A program made the translations under genes and the position numbers. A stretch of DNA of 64,000 nucleotides from Tolypothrix sp. PCC 7712. GTDB taxonomy: Bacteria; Cyanobacteriota; Cyanobacteriia; Cyanobacteriales; Nostocaceae. Positions 1-9,245 of this stretch are shown piece after piece. The first letter of the stretch is position 1. The number at the start of each line of letters is the position of its first letter. Under the pieces are notes generated by a model. The model worked only from the letters and a program-made list of their open reading frames with translations, made no database searches and was not told the origin of the DNA. The DNA lies in assembly GCF_025860405.1 (NCBI RefSeq), contig NZ_CP063785.1, forward strand, positions 2,480,001-2,544,000, given 5' to 3'.

Positions 1-165
1 CTTCGCATCACCATTAGGACTATATTCAATGTATTGAATTAACTTCTCTATAGAATCATTACCATAATCAACTCTAAAATTATCTGTTTCCTTCTTTTCC
101 AGTAAGGGAAATAATTCGAGATTGTTATATGCTTGCTTAAAAGATTCTTGTAATTCGCTAGACAT
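1..165 (-). CDS. N-terminal part of an unidentified protein, cut by the window edge
   Basis: An open frame of 55 codons starts at an ATG (163-165) and runs off the left edge without a stop. The visible peptide begins MSSELQESFKQAYNNLELFP and then contains a charged segment ending in IEYSPNGDAK. That kind of lead-in precedes the Walker A loop in many cyanobacterial AAA/STAND ATPases, but the P-loop itself would lie outside the window, so the family is only a guess. The gene is followed on its promoter side by about 220 bases before ndhJ, which also reads on the minus strand. Confidence 0.5.
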   Translation of the reverse strand, partial: MSSELQESFKQAYNNLELFPLLEKKETDNFRVDYGNDSIEKLIQYIEYSPNGDAK

Positions 166-387
166 TGGCTTTGACAAAATAATATTTTTACTGCCTATTT
201 ATATTAATGCCTACCTAGCCCTAACTCAAAAATCTGTTTACCATCTCTCTACATTTCTAGCGTAAACAGAAAATCTCATCTTCTTCCATTCTAACCCCAA
301 AAAAACAATACCCCTCTCCGCCGCCGGAGAGGGGTTAGGGATGAGATATCACACTTCTCACTGCTGACACTCAGCAATCAACACTGT

Positions 388-912
388 CTAATAAGCGTCT
401 TGCAACTCGTAGAAATCAGGCGAGATGTAATCCTTCCGCAAAGGCCAACCTACCCAATCTTCAGGCATTAAAATCCGCTTCAGGTTGGGGTGTCCTTCAT
501 AGACAATGCCGAACATATCATAAGACTCGCGCTCTTGCCAGTCTGCGGTCTTCCAAATCCAGTAGACTGAAGGCACTGTGGGGTTTTCCCGTGGGAGGAA
601 CACCTTCAATCGTACTTCTTCAGGGCGATCGCTATTATCACCTACTTTAATTAAGTGATATACACTCACCAACTCTTGCCCAGGGCCGAGGTCAACACCA
701 CCTTGGAACTGGAGACAATTAAACCCGTAAGCATACAAAGCTGTAGCGGTGGGAAGTAAGAAATCTCGTTCCACCTTGAGTATTTCTACTCCGTTAACAT
801 CTGGTGCCAAAACCTCATGGTCGAAGCCATTTTCGCTCAACCATTGAGAAACTTTACCGGCTTTTACCAGTGAATCTTCTGCTGGTACTGGCTTAGATTC
901 TTCATCAGCCAC
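388..912 (-). CDS. ndhJ: NAD(P)H-quinone oxidoreductase subunit J
   Basis: Encodes 174 residues, the usual size of NdhJ, the 30-kDa-type subunit of the peripheral arm of thylakoid NDH-1. NDH-1 oxidises ferredoxin and reduces plastoquinone in respiration and cyclic electron flow. The diagnostic complex I 30-kDa signature is visible near residues 126-160, with [10 protein letters not shown] followed by [14 protein letters not shown] and PLRKDY. The start overlaps the end of ndhK by 8 bases, so the two are translationally coupled. It is the last gene of the ndhC-ndhK-ndhJ operon on the minus strand. Confidence 0.97.
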   Translation of the reverse strand: MADEESKPVPAEDSLVKAGKVSQWLSENGFDHEVLAPDVNGVEILKVERDFLLPTATALYAYGFNCLQFQGGVDLGPGQELVSVYHLIKVGDNSDRPEEVRLKVFLPRENPTVPSVYWIWKTADWQERESYDMFGIVYEGHPNLKRILMPEDWVGWPLRKDYISPDFYELQDAY

Positions 913-1642
913 GGTTTGTTTCCTCCTTCTGTTTCTGGGATGTCAATAAAGCTGGTGGAACTGGTAAACCAATCGCTTCCGCCAATTCCTTAGGTGGTGT
1001 AAAGCGAGTATCTGACTGCATATACTTACCAGTCAAAATTTCCGCCACAGGCTTCAGATTGTGAGTTGTGCTGTAATAGCGGTGGGTTTGCTTAATTTGA
1101 TCCCGTTCTTGGATGGAATCGTTAGCTATCTTCTTCCGCAGCTTAATAATTGCGTCAATAATCGCTTCTGGACGCGGCGGACAACCAGGCAAATACACAT
1201 CTACAGGAATGAGTTTATCAACTCCACGCACAGCCGTGGGGGAATCAACGCTAAACATCCCGCCTGTGATTGTACAAGCTCCCATCGCAATTACATACTT
1301 TGGCTCAGGCATTTGCTCATAAAGACGTACCAATTGCGGTGCCATCTTCATGGTGATTGTGCCAGCCGTAATAATTAAATCGGCTTGGCGCGGGCTGGAA
1401 CGGGGAATTAACCCAAAGCGGTCAAAGTCAAACCGAGAGCCAATTAAAGCTGCAAACTCAATAAAGCAGCAAGCCGTACCGAATAGCAACGGCCACAAAC
1501 TAGAAAGCCGCGCCCAGTTGTAAAGGTCATCAACCGTAGTCAGAATCACGTTTTCTGAAAGGTCTTGAGTGACAGTGGGACGCTCAATAGGGTTGATGAT
1601 GCGTTCTTTGTCCTGAGTTGGTAAATTAGAATTCAAGACCAT
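905..1642 (-). CDS. ndhK: NAD(P)H-quinone oxidoreductase subunit K
   Basis: Encodes 245 residues. NdhK carries the N2-type [4Fe-4S] cluster that passes electrons to plastoquinone in NDH-1. The four expected cluster ligands are visible: the adjacent pair C58-C59 in [13 protein letters not shown]123 in MGACTITGG and C154 in [10 protein letters not shown]. The ATG start lies inside the 3' end of ndhC (10-base overlap) and the end overlaps ndhJ by 8 bases, giving a tightly coupled three-gene operon. The tail after about residue 205 is family-variable. Confidence 0.97.
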   Translation of the reverse strand: MVLNSNLPTQDKERIINPIERPTVTQDLSENVILTTVDDLYNWARLSSLWPLLFGTACCFIEFAALIGSRFDFDRFGLIPRSSPRQADLIITAGTITMKMAPQLVRLYEQMPEPKYVIAMGACTITGGMFSVDSPTAVRGVDKLIPVDVYLPGCPPRPEAIIDAIIKLRKKIANDSIQERDQIKQTHRYYSTTHNLKPVAEILTGKYMQSDTRFTPPKELAEAIGLPVPPALLTSQKQKEETNRG

Positions 1643-1995
1643 TCCAAAGCTCCTTTACGCCATGCGTAAACTAAGGCGATTACAAGAATTGCAATAAAAA
1701 TTAGCGCTTCAATGAATGCCAATAGCCCTAGACGGTGGAAAGCTACCGCCCAAGGATACAAAAACACAGTCTCCACATCAAAGACGACAAAGACCAGCGC
1801 AAACATATAGTAGCGAATGTTGAACTGAATCCAGGCTCCGCCAATGGGTTCCATCCCGGATTCATAGGTGGTGCGCCGTTCCGCACTTTTGCCGCTGGGT
1901 CGTAGGAGCTTGGACGCTGAGAGCGCCAGGGCAGGCACTAGGCTACAGATAATGAGAAAGCCTAGAAGGTACTCGTAACCGCTGAGAACAAACAC
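1633..1995 (-). CDS. ndhC: NAD(P)H-quinone oxidoreductase subunit 3 (C)
   Basis: Encodes 120 residues, the normal size of NdhC, a three-helix membrane subunit of NDH-1 at the junction of the membrane and peripheral arms. Helices are visible at about residues 8-28, 63-85 and 90-112. The loop between helices 1 and 2 contains the family motif [24 protein letters not shown], and helix 2 contains [12 protein letters not shown]. It is the first gene of ndhCKJ; the promoter should lie in the ~195-base gap shared with the divergently read rubredoxin gene. Confidence 0.97.
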   Translation of the reverse strand: MFVLSGYEYLLGFLIICSLVPALALSASKLLRPSGKSAERRTTYESGMEPIGGAWIQFNIRYYMFALVFVVFDVETVFLYPWAVAFHRLGLLAFIEALIFIAILVIALVYAWRKGALEWS

Positions 1996-2191
1996 AATGG
2001 ATATCTACCGCTTATGGTGTAAATAACGCCGTAACTTTCTTTTACATTATATCTTTTAGGCATTTCTGAAATCTGGGAAACAGAAGCTCTGAAGGTATTT
2101 GATTCGTTTTTAGTTGTGATAGAAAAATCTAACAGTTATGTCATAATTTGTAACGTATATTTAATATTTGCCCCTCTGCGAGGCCTAAGCA

Positions 2192-2536
2192 ATGAGCGAA
2201 CAAAGCGAACAAGCTGTTGAAACTCAAGTATTAGACCGCTATGAGTGTCGCTCCTGCGGTTACATTTATGAACCTGAGAAGGGAGATGACAAATATGAAA
2301 TTCCCCCTGGAAGACCCTTCGCAGAACTGCCTGTAAATTGGCGCTGTCCCGTATGTAGTGCAAAGAAGCAAGCTTTCACCAACATCGGCCCAGCAGGTCA
2401 AGCATCAGGCTTTCGCGAAAATCTTGGTTATGGCTTAGGTGTCAACACCTTGACACCAACCCAAAAAAACCTGCTGATTTTCGGTGCTTTAGCACTAGCT
2501 TTCTTATTTTTTCTCAGTCTCTACGGGTTACAATAG
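2192..2536 (+). CDS. rubA: Membrane-anchored rubredoxin (RubA type)
   Basis: Encodes 114 residues. The rubredoxin iron site is complete, with C19-x-x-C22 (CRSCGY) and C52-x-x-C55 (CPVC). A single hydrophobic helix at about residues 93-112 anchors it to the thylakoid. This fused architecture is typical of the RubA of oxygenic phototrophs, which is known to be needed for photosystem assembly. It lies just upstream of ycf48 and psbEFLJ in the same orientation, the classical photosystem II assembly cluster. It is divergent from ndhC. Confidence 0.95.
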   Translation: MSEQSEQAVETQVLDRYECRSCGYIYEPEKGDDKYEIPPGRPFAELPVNWRCPVCSAKKQAFTNIGPAGQASGFRENLGYGLGVNTLTPTQKNLLIFGALALAFLFFLSLYGLQ

Positions 2537-2653
2537 ATACTATTTGTTGCCCAGTCTCGGTATTTAGCAGCCACCACTCAATTTTGAGGTTGGTAAATCT
2601 TTTTCCCAAACCCGTACACAAATTTAGAAACAACTAAGAAATAAAAAATACTG

Positions 2654-3676
2654 ATGCACGCAATTTTGAAAAGTTGGCAACGAATATTTGCCGTATTGAT
2701 AGTTGTCCTGATGTGTATAGGTTGTAGCAAAGTTCCTTCTACCAGCTATAACCCCTGGGCAGTTATTTCTGTCCCCACAGAAGCAAAGCTGTTTGATATT
2801 GCTTTTACAGAAAATCCTCAGCATGGCTACATAGTCGGTAGCAATGCCACCATTTTAGAAACCAATGATGGTGGAGATAGTTGGAAACCCTTAAACCTAG
2901 CCCTGGATGACGCTAGGTATCGCTTTGATTCTGTTAGTTTTGCAGGTAAAGAAGGTTGGATTGCTGGCGAGCCTGGTTTGCTACTGCATACTACAGATGA
3001 AGGCCGTTCTTGGTCACGCATTCCCCTGAGTGAAAAATTACCTGGTAATCCCATTAGTATCAGTGCATTAGGGGCAGATACTGCTGAGATGGCTACGGAT
3101 GTAGGCGCAATTTATCAAACCAAAGACGGTGGTAAAAACTGGAAAGCGCAAGTAGAAGCAGCTGTTGGTGTGGTACGTAACTTAGAACGTTCTACTGATG
3201 GTAAATATGTTGCGGTTTCTGCTAAAGGTAGCTTCTACTCCACTTGGGAACCAGGGCAAAATGCATGGGTACCCCATAACCGCAATAGTTCTCGCCGCGT
3301 AGAGAACATGGGCTTTGCTGACAATGGGCAAATGTGGATGCTGGCGCGGGGTGGACAAGTGCAATTTAGCGACCCCACCAAACCAGAGGAGTGGCAAGAA
3401 GCACAAAATCCCGAATTATCTACTAGTTGGGGTTTACTGGATTTAGCCTATCGCACACCGGATGACATTTGGGTAGGTGGCGGTAGTGGTAATTTACTGC
3501 ACAGCCCTGATGGTGGTAAAACTTGGGAAAAAGACCGGGATGTAGAAACAGTAGCTGCTAACTTTTACAAAATTGTGTTTTTCCAACCCAACCAAGGATT
3601 TATTATTGGCGATCGCGGCGTTTTACTGAAATATAACCCCAACGTGGCCACAGCGTCCCCAGCAGAGCCAGCTTAA
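2654..3676 (+). CDS. ycf48: Photosystem II assembly factor Ycf48/HCF136
   Basis: Encodes 340 residues. Ycf48 is a lumenal seven-bladed propeller that binds newly made D1 during photosystem II assembly and repair. Recurrent blade motifs of the type TNDGGDSWKPL (about residue 70), TTDEGRSWSRI, TKDGGKNWKAQ and SPDGGKTWEKD (about residue 288) are evident. The N-terminus has a hydrophobic segment ending in CIGC near residue 24, consistent with export and possible lipidation, although the -3 residue is atypical. It sits between rubA and psbE, as in most cyanobacteria. Confidence 0.96.
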   Translation: MHAILKSWQRIFAVLIVVLMCIGCSKVPSTSYNPWAVISVPTEAKLFDIAFTENPQHGYIVGSNATILETNDGGDSWKPLNLALDDARYRFDSVSFAGKEGWIAGEPGLLLHTTDEGRSWSRIPLSEKLPGNPISISALGADTAEMATDVGAIYQTKDGGKNWKAQVEAAVGVVRNLERSTDGKYVAVSAKGSFYSTWEPGQNAWVPHNRNSSRRVENMGFADNGQMWMLARGGQVQFSDPTKPEEWQEAQNPELSTSWGLLDLAYRTPDDIWVGGGSGNLLHSPDGGKTWEKDRDVETVAANFYKIVFFQPNQGFIIGDRGVLLKYNPNVATASPAEPA

Positions 3677-3794
3677 GGTCACACTAGCCTCTGTAATTAT
3701 CCAGATTTCTGAGAAGGACGTTGCAAGTTGTAACTCTTTCTAAACTTTGTAGGATAATAAACTCAATAACTGTCTTTGTGAAGGTAGGAAATCA

Positions 3795-4043
3795 ATGTCA
3801 GGTACCACTGGAGAACGTCCGTTTTCGGACATTATTACCAGCATTCGTTATTGGGTAATTCACAGCATCACCATCCCAGCATTATTTATTGCTGGTTGGT
3901 TATTTGTCAGCACCGGACTGGCATATGATGTTTTTGGCACACCCCGCCCTAACGAGTACTTCACACAAGTACGCCAAGAAGTACCCATTGTGAACAACCG
4001 TTTTGAAGCTAAAAAGCAAGTAGAAACTTATATCGGAAAGTAG
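3795..4043 (+). CDS. psbE: Cytochrome b559 subunit alpha
   Basis: Encodes 82 residues, the standard length. PsbE is the larger subunit of the photosystem II cytochrome b559. The heme ligand is H23 in [11 protein letters not shown], just before the single transmembrane helix (about residues 24-41); the C-terminal lumenal part has the familiar [12 protein letters not shown] segment. It is preceded by a purine-rich ribosome site (AAGGTAGG) and starts the psbE-psbF-psbL-psbJ operon. Confidence 0.98.
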   Translation: MSGTTGERPFSDIITSIRYWVIHSITIPALFIAGWLFVSTGLAYDVFGTPRPNEYFTQVRQEVPIVNNRFEAKKQVETYIGK

Positions 4044-4052
4044 TTTGAGATT

Positions 4053-4190
4053 ATGACTAGCGGCAACAACATCAATCAACCAGTTACCTATCCCATCTTT
4101 ACAGTTAGATGGTTGGCGGTTCACACCCTAGGTGTACCTACTGTCTTCTTCTTGGGCGCGATCGCCGCAATGCAGTTTATTCAACGCTAG
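4053..4190 (+). CDS. psbF: Cytochrome b559 subunit beta
   Basis: A 45-codon gene starting 9 bases after the psbE stop. The product begins [20 protein letters not shown] and has the heme-ligand H24 in [10 protein letters not shown], followed by one transmembrane helix and the C-terminal AMQFIQR. It pairs with PsbE to hold the b559 heme in photosystem II. Position, size and sequence leave little doubt. Confidence 0.98.
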   Translation: MTSGNNINQPVTYPIFTVRWLAVHTLGVPTVFFLGAIAAMQFIQR

Positions 4191-4199
4191 GAGCAACTC

Positions 4200-4319
4200 A
4201 TGGAAAGAACGCCCAATCCCAATAATCAGCCGGTTGAATTAAACCGGACTTCACTGTACCTGGGACTACTACTGATTTTTGTTCTGGGTATCCTGTTTTC
4301 CAGTTACTTCTTTAACTAA
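4200..4319 (+). CDS. psbL: Photosystem II reaction center protein L
   Basis: A 39-residue gene starting 9 bases after psbF, with a GGAG ribosome site just ahead of the ATG. The product has a polar start ([20 protein letters not shown]) followed by one transmembrane helix that ends in SSYFFN. PsbL is a small subunit at the photosystem II dimer interface, important for the acceptor side. It is the third gene of psbEFLJ. Confidence 0.98.
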   Translation: MERTPNPNNQPVELNRTSLYLGLLLIFVLGILFSSYFFN

Positions 4320-4390
4320 CTGGCAAAATCTTTGTTAATCATTTGTTTATTCAACTTGTGTTGATTTGTTGTTAAGGGAGGAGAAAAGCT

Positions 4391-4510
4391 GTGTCAGGAA
4401 GTGGGAGAATTCCCCTGTGGGTCGTCGCTACGATCGCAGGATTAGGTGTAATTACAGTTGTCGGCATTTTCTTTTACGGAGCCTATGCCGGAATCGGTTC
4501 TTCACTTTAA
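4391..4510 (+). CDS. psbJ: Photosystem II reaction center protein J
   Basis: A 39-residue gene that starts with GTG; a strong ribosome site (AAGGGAGGAG, about 4375-4384) lies just upstream and decides this start. The product [20 protein letters not shown] continues through a single transmembrane helix to [10 protein letters not shown], the PsbJ signature. PsbJ affects electron flow out of QA and assembly of the oxygen-evolving side. It closes the psbEFLJ operon, 71 bases after psbL. Confidence 0.97.
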   Translation: MSGSGRIPLWVVATIAGLGVITVVGIFFYGAYAGIGSSL

Positions 4511-4576
4511 GAGTAGCTGGAGCCGAATATCATAATAATGTAGATTCTCTAGCAGTTGTTTAGAAATCAACATCAT

Positions 4577-4610
4577 AAAAAAACCGCCCGTCTCATAGAG
4601 ATAGGCGGTA
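4577..4610 (-). terminator. Rho-independent terminator, probably of psaI
   Basis: On the minus strand a GC-rich stem (ACCGCC...GGCGGT, with extra pairing TCTC/GAGA) is followed by seven T. It lies about 85 bases beyond the psaI stop codon. It may also stop transcripts coming from psbJ on the other strand, but the T run is on the minus side. Confidence 0.8.
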
Positions 4611-4693
4611 TTAATTATTTGTGATTTGTCATTTGTCCTTGGTCAATAGTTTACCAGTATCGGAGTACTATTGACTAATTGCTGTAGCACAAA

Positions 4694-4834
4694 TTAAGCA
4701 ATATCTTCGCGTTCAATATAGATAAACAAAAACGCAAATACTGCGATGGGTACACCCCAACCAATAATGGGAACGAACAGAGCAGGCAAGTAAGAAGTAC
4801 TAGCCAAGATTGAAGGAAAAAGTTCAGTTGTCAT
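4694..4834 (-). CDS. psaI: Photosystem I reaction center subunit VIII
   Basis: A 46-residue gene. The product starts MTTELFPSILASTSYLPALF, continues with FVPIIGWGVPIAVFAFLFIYIE and ends EREDIA. This matches the PsaI pattern of one transmembrane helix ending in an FLF(I/L)YIE motif. PsaI sits at the PsaL/PsaM side of photosystem I and supports trimer or tetramer organisation. Here it is a single gene, convergent with psbJ, not adjacent to psaL. Confidence 0.9.
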   Translation of the reverse strand: MTTELFPSILASTSYLPALFVPIIGWGVPIAVFAFLFIYIEREDIA

Positions 4835-4946
4835 AGCTAATTATTCCTGTTGAATTACACTTCAATTCAAGATGAGCTTACTGCAAATTCTGTCCCATTT
4901 TTGAAAATCTAAAGATTTTTAACACAGCCTGATTTAGCGAGAATGT

Positions 4947-7772
4947 CTAAATACCTAAGAGTTCATCTAGCTGCAAATTCGGCAAATCAGGAGGAATTAC
5001 AGAGCGTGTTAGGGAAATTTTGTCACTTTCTTGTTGAGTTTCTAAATTAAGTGCGATCGCTTCTACTCGCATTTCTAAGCAGCCAAAAGGTACATGTAAT
5101 TGTGTCTTCACTTCCAATACTCCCAAAGCGTTTGGTAGTAAGTCTTTGAGAATATAGGGGCCGTCTATTAGCCAACGTGTTTGGCAATCCTTAATCCATA
5201 ACTTCACCACAACTTCTGGTGGTACCTCAGGTAGTTCTATGCGTACCCGTACAGATGTACCAGCAATTAATTCTCCCTCTGGTAAATACAGTTGCGGAAT
5301 TGGTAAAGGCTCAACAACTGCTACAGCCATCAATGGTAATGGTGATGGTGGTGCTATTAATGGTACTTCCTCTTGTTCTTCTTCTTCAGGAACGCTCGGA
5401 ACTATCTCTTCTTCCGGCTCAATGTAAGTATCATCTACAATAATTTCTTCTGTAACCCGAACTAGGGGTATCTTCGGATAACGTGGTGGCGGGGGAGGTG
5501 GCTCTGGTACTGGTAGCGTTAACTCTACTTCTGATACATTTTCTGCTGTCTCTAGCTCCTGTTGAACAAGCTCCAACTCATCTGCAAATATTCCCATGTC
5601 AGCATCTAAGTTGAATGACAAGTTGAGTTCAATATCAGTGCTTTCAGGGTTAAAAGCATCACTAATTTGCTCATCGGGTGTTGTCTGGTGTGCGACAACA
5701 TCCATTTCATCATCTTGATCTAGCAGATGGATCGGTTCGGGTAAAGAGAAGCCTTGGCTTTGCAACCACTGTGTAATCAGTGGAGATGAGTATGGATTTC
5801 CCTCTATAACTAATTTGGGACGAGTTGGTGTATCTGTTTCCACAACTGCATCATCAATTAATTCCGCATCAGGTGGTGTAGTTGGTTGTACAGCATCATT
5901 AATTAATTCAATTAATTCATGAGGTGGTAGGGTAGCAGGTTGTACAACAGCATCATCAAAACCTGGGCGAGTTGGTGTAGCTACTTCTGCAACCGTATCA
6001 TTAATTAATTCAGGAGGATGAGGTGTAGCAGGTTTTGCCACTGTCTCATCAAACTCCGGTCGAGTTGGCGTAGATACACCAGCAATATAGGCATCAATTA
6101 ATTTAGAGCGACGTGGTACAGTTTCTTCGACAACAGGTTGATTTTGAGATTGTGGATAGCTACGTAATAATTCAGCGTTCAATTCCAGATCAGGTAAATT
6201 GACATCTAGCGCTGTTGATGTTTTTGGAGACTGAGAATCTGATGGAACTGCGTCCTCACCACCGGGTAAAGCTGGTAACGGTTTCAAGAATGGAAATGTA
6301 CCGCTCATTATGGGTAATCGCCGATTTGTAATTACCAGCTCATCCATGTTGATCGCGGCTAACGTATCAACCTTGTCGAGACTTTCTTCTTGTTTCGGCG
6401 GCTCTGCTGTCAGAGATTCTGCCACCTTAGCAGGTATAGGAGGTAACGGTGGCATATTCGGCAATTGAATCCCACTATGAGACTCTACAGATTTTTTTGG
6501 CGATCGCGTTTTAATTTCTGGGGGAAGAAATTTCGGCACCAACCCACCAAGAGTTAAAGAATCATCTGATTGGATCGTTTTGACTAAATTCAACAGTGAC
6601 AAATCAATACCAGGTGATGACTCAGCGGTTGCAGGTGCAGGTATTTCTTCGACAATCTCTGGTTTTTTGGCTGTGAGTTCGGCTTTGATGACCAGTAATT
6701 CGCTTACATCTGCTGTAATTGTGAAAGACTGGCTAGCTAAGGGAACTACTTCCCCACCCTCATTAACTGCACCATATAAATTGACATCCGCCAAAATTAA
6801 CTTAGATTCACAATCAGCAGGAATATCAATTGTCGCTGGGATATGAAAAGGTACCACTTTGTTAGGTAAAGCTTGCCGTACCTGATGTAAGGTTTCTAAA
6901 CCGAGAGGTGAGCGTAAATCAATTTTTAATTCTAAAGAATAGAGAGTTTGTTTCTCAGGAATCTCAACTTCTTCATTTTCTAGTTTTAGTTCTAATTGCC
7001 CATTAATTGCGAGACTTCCCCCCCAACGAGCAACATAGGTTTCCTGATCGAGCTTCAGCAACAGAGGTGGTAACCCTGGCGTTGCTGGCGGATCTGTCAA
7101 CATTTCCTCATCGAAAAGCGGCTCAGAGGTAGGTAAGGCTAATTCTATTAAGTTTTGTAAAATCTGCTCTGCCGTTACTCCCTTCACCCAAACTGGGCTG
7201 ACAGGCTGATCGATAATGGCATCTTCTAAATATTCAATTGAAACTTCGCTTCTGGCAGGGCTAATTTCTATTGTAGTTATTGTGGCTGGGGCAGTATTAA
7301 CAGTTTTTGGCGCTGTAATGCTAGTTGCTGTCTCTTCAGGAACAGCAGGTGCAACATCATTAACAAGAATATGAAGAGACTCTGGGGGTGAATCTAATAC
7401 TTGAGTTTCCTCAGCTGCTTGCTGAGATAAAACCCGCACATAGAGGTTGTATTGCCAAGATTGACCGCCGAGAATATCCGACATCAAGTCGCCAGAGCAT
7501 TGCAGTTCCCAAATTCCCGCTTTGAAGTAGGTATAGGGAATTACCGCCATTAAACCTTCTGCATTAGTGCGACGCGATCGCTTCTGAATTCGCCGCTTGG
7601 GCGGGACTTCTTGCGTCGATGAGTGAATTACCCGTACTTCCACATCCGTATGAGGACGGTTAGAACGAGCCAAAACTCTATACCGACCTTCGATAATTTC
7701 TACCTTTGGCGATTCCAGGGTATGCCAAGCGCGATCGCCCTGTCTCTGTATCAGAAATTGCCAGTGTTCCAT
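4947..7772 (-). CDS. Large Pro/Thr/Glu-rich protein of unknown function
   Basis: Encodes 941 residues that I do not recognise. The first ~115 residues (MEHWQFLIQRQGDRAWHTLE to YNLYVRVLSQ) look like a compact beta-rich domain. The last ~130 residues (from LPEGELIAGTSVRVRIELPE to DELLGI) look like a second beta-sandwich. In between is a long acidic, proline-rich region. Around residues 570-680 it repeats a unit of roughly 25 residues built on TPTRP-(E/G)FD-(E/D)(T/A)V and (P)ELI(N/D)D(T/A)V. There is no signal peptide or membrane helix, so it is probably cytoplasmic. The gene stands alone between psaI and a Uma2 gene. Confidence 0.85.
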   Translation of the reverse strand: MEHWQFLIQRQGDRAWHTLESPKVEIIEGRYRVLARSNRPHTDVEVRVIHSSTQEVPPKRRIQKRSRRTNAEGLMAVIPYTYFKAGIWELQCSGDLMSDILGGQSWQYNLYVRVLSQQAAEETQVLDSPPESLHILVNDVAPAVPEETATSITAPKTVNTAPATITTIEISPARSEVSIEYLEDAIIDQPVSPVWVKGVTAEQILQNLIELALPTSEPLFDEEMLTDPPATPGLPPLLLKLDQETYVARWGGSLAINGQLELKLENEEVEIPEKQTLYSLELKIDLRSPLGLETLHQVRQALPNKVVPFHIPATIDIPADCESKLILADVNLYGAVNEGGEVVPLASQSFTITADVSELLVIKAELTAKKPEIVEEIPAPATAESSPGIDLSLLNLVKTIQSDDSLTLGGLVPKFLPPEIKTRSPKKSVESHSGIQLPNMPPLPPIPAKVAESLTAEPPKQEESLDKVDTLAAINMDELVITNRRLPIMSGTFPFLKPLPALPGGEDAVPSDSQSPKTSTALDVNLPDLELNAELLRSYPQSQNQPVVEETVPRRSKLIDAYIAGVSTPTRPEFDETVAKPATPHPPELINDTVAEVATPTRPGFDDAVVQPATLPPHELIELINDAVQPTTPPDAELIDDAVVETDTPTRPKLVIEGNPYSSPLITQWLQSQGFSLPEPIHLLDQDDEMDVVAHQTTPDEQISDAFNPESTDIELNLSFNLDADMGIFADELELVQQELETAENVSEVELTLPVPEPPPPPPRYPKIPLVRVTEEIIVDDTYIEPEEEIVPSVPEEEEQEEVPLIAPPSPLPLMAVAVVEPLPIPQLYLPEGELIAGTSVRVRIELPEVPPEVVVKLWIKDCQTRWLIDGPYILKDLLPNALGVLEVKTQLHVPFGCLEMRVEAIALNLETQQESDKISLTRSVIPPDLPNLQLDELLGI

Positions 7773-8110
7773 TGTGAGTGATGCCCAGACCGCAGACCAG
7801 CTGAGTAATATTTTGCATTACTTGCTTGCAAGTTTACCTCAGCAATTTACAATTGCATAATCTTAGGCCATGTTTTGATAAAGATACTGTTAAAAGGTAA
7901 CTCTTCACAGTGAAATCATCATCAGTAAAATTTACATTACGGCCAGCAATTAATTGAGACTGTTTTTCCAGTATGACCCTTTATAATCCTCTCTCGGCAT
8001 ATTTAGAGCTAAAACTAATCCTGGAAACACTAAAGTATCAGACTCTTCAAGTTGTCCGTAGTCTCCTAGATTGGAGATAATAATTCCAGAGCAGTAATTC
8101 TCCATTATCT
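7773..8110. other. Intergenic region, divergent promoters
   Basis: About 340 bases between two divergently read genes (the 941-residue protein and the Uma2 gene). It is AT-rich and must carry both promoters. I see no RNA gene or repeat in it. Confidence 0.5.
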
Positions 8111-8731
8111 ATGACTCAGTCCATAACTAAGCTAGTAACCTTTGAGGAATTTGTCGATTGGCTACCTGAAAACTCAGGGGTACGCTACGAATTACACAAT
8201 GGAAATATTGTAGAAATGGCACAACCAGTAGGAGAACATGAAGAAGTAAAGGGTTTTATAGCTAGAAAAGTAACAGTTGAGTTTGATCGCTTAGACCTCC
8301 CCTATGTTATCCCCAACCAAGCTATAGTCAGACCACCTGAAAAAGATTCTGGTTATTTTCCAGACGTTTTGGTGCTAAACAGTGCCAATCTAGCCAATGA
8401 ACCTTTGTGGAAAAAAGAATCTACCGTGAGTTTAGGTGCATCGATACCGTTGGTAATCGAGGTTGTATCAAGCAATTGGCGGGACGATTACTACTTAAAA
8501 TATGCCGATTATGAGGAGATGGGAATTCCCGAATACTGGATTATAGATTATGCAGCTTTAGGTGGACGTAATTTTATTGGTAACCCCAAAAGACCAACAA
8601 TCTCTGTCTGTAACTTGGTTGATGGAGAATATCAAATCAGTAAGTTTCAAGATAGCGAGCGTATTATCTGTCAAACATTTCCAGAGTTAAATCTGACTCC
8701 AAACCAAATTTTTCCAGCAAGTTTGCTGTAG
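8111..8731 (+). CDS. Uma2 family protein (PD-(D/E)XK-like nuclease fold)
   Basis: Encodes 206 residues, the usual length for the Uma2/DUF820 family that is greatly expanded in filamentous cyanobacteria. Family features in order are: FEEFVDWLPENSGVRYELHNG near the N-terminus, the acidic residue in SGYFPDVLVL (about residue 80), LVIEVVSSNWRDDYYLKYADY (about residues 118-137) and IPEYWIIDY. The EV-S-x(9)-K arrangement resembles the PD-(D/E)XK nuclease core, but biological roles are undefined. It is a single gene with no clear operon partner. Confidence 0.9.
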   Translation: MTQSITKLVTFEEFVDWLPENSGVRYELHNGNIVEMAQPVGEHEEVKGFIARKVTVEFDRLDLPYVIPNQAIVRPPEKDSGYFPDVLVLNSANLANEPLWKKESTVSLGASIPLVIEVVSSNWRDDYYLKYADYEEMGIPEYWIIDYAALGGRNFIGNPKRPTISVCNLVDGEYQISKFQDSERIICQTFPELNLTPNQIFPASLL

Positions 8732-8847
8732 TTTTTTTATTCGTCATTAATTTTGAAGCTATACTTTGCTAACTATAGTTTTTTATAGCAATTTTCTGCT
8801 TTATCTATGGGATAGTTATTTTCAAAAAAAACTAATTTAAAAATAAA

Positions 8848-8905
8848 GACTAGAGACTGGGAACTAGGCAGGAAATAATCTTGCCTAGTCCCTAATCTCT
8901 AGTCC
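8848..8905. repeat. Long imperfect hairpin
   Basis: The arms GACTAGAGACTGGGAACTAG and CTAGTCCCTAATCTCTAGTC pair around a short A-rich loop. It lies between the convergent Uma2 gene and the 81-residue gene. There is no long T run, so it may be a degenerate repeat (compare the CTAGGGGCTAGAGG tandem repeat at 38.9 kb) instead of a canonical terminator. Confidence 0.6.
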
Positions 8906-8969
8906 ATATTTTCTTTTTCATGTGTCCTAATGTACACAGTTACTGAGGACGACTTCTTAGTTGAAATCA

Positions 8970-9215
8970 TCAAACATTATAAAGACTTCGATAGTAAGCC
9001 AAAATTTGCTGAACACGGTGCCGGCTTGAAGACTTAGGGTTGGAAACCCAAGAAATCCATAAACCTTCAATTTGACTTTGATAATAATCAAACTGTAGAG
9101 ACGACTGAGGTATCAAACCTACTTCTACCCCTTCAACTTGACGCAAATGAGCCGCTATTTCTCGATAGACAGCTAAAGGCAAACCAGCAAATTCAATTTT
9201 TTCCTTCGTCTCCAT
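8970..9215 (-). CDS. Small conserved-looking hypothetical protein
   Basis: Encodes 81 residues starting at an ATG with METKEKIEFAGLPLAVYREI. There is no signal peptide or membrane helix; the sequence looks like a small alpha/beta domain with a C-terminal helix (RHRVQQILAYYRSLYNV). It starts 30 bases downstream of the lipoprotein gene stop, so the two are likely co-transcribed. I do not recognise the family. Confidence 0.7.
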   Translation of the reverse strand: METKEKIEFAGLPLAVYREIAAHLRQVEGVEVGLIPQSSLQFDYYQSQIEGLWISWVSNPKSSSRHRVQQILAYYRSLYNV

Positions 9216-9245
9216 TGTAATGAAGCTCCGACAGCAACAAGATTG

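Noticed and set aside
4366..4563. 65-codon frame over psbJ
   Set aside because: Out of frame with the clear PsbJ product; a shadow of the real gene.
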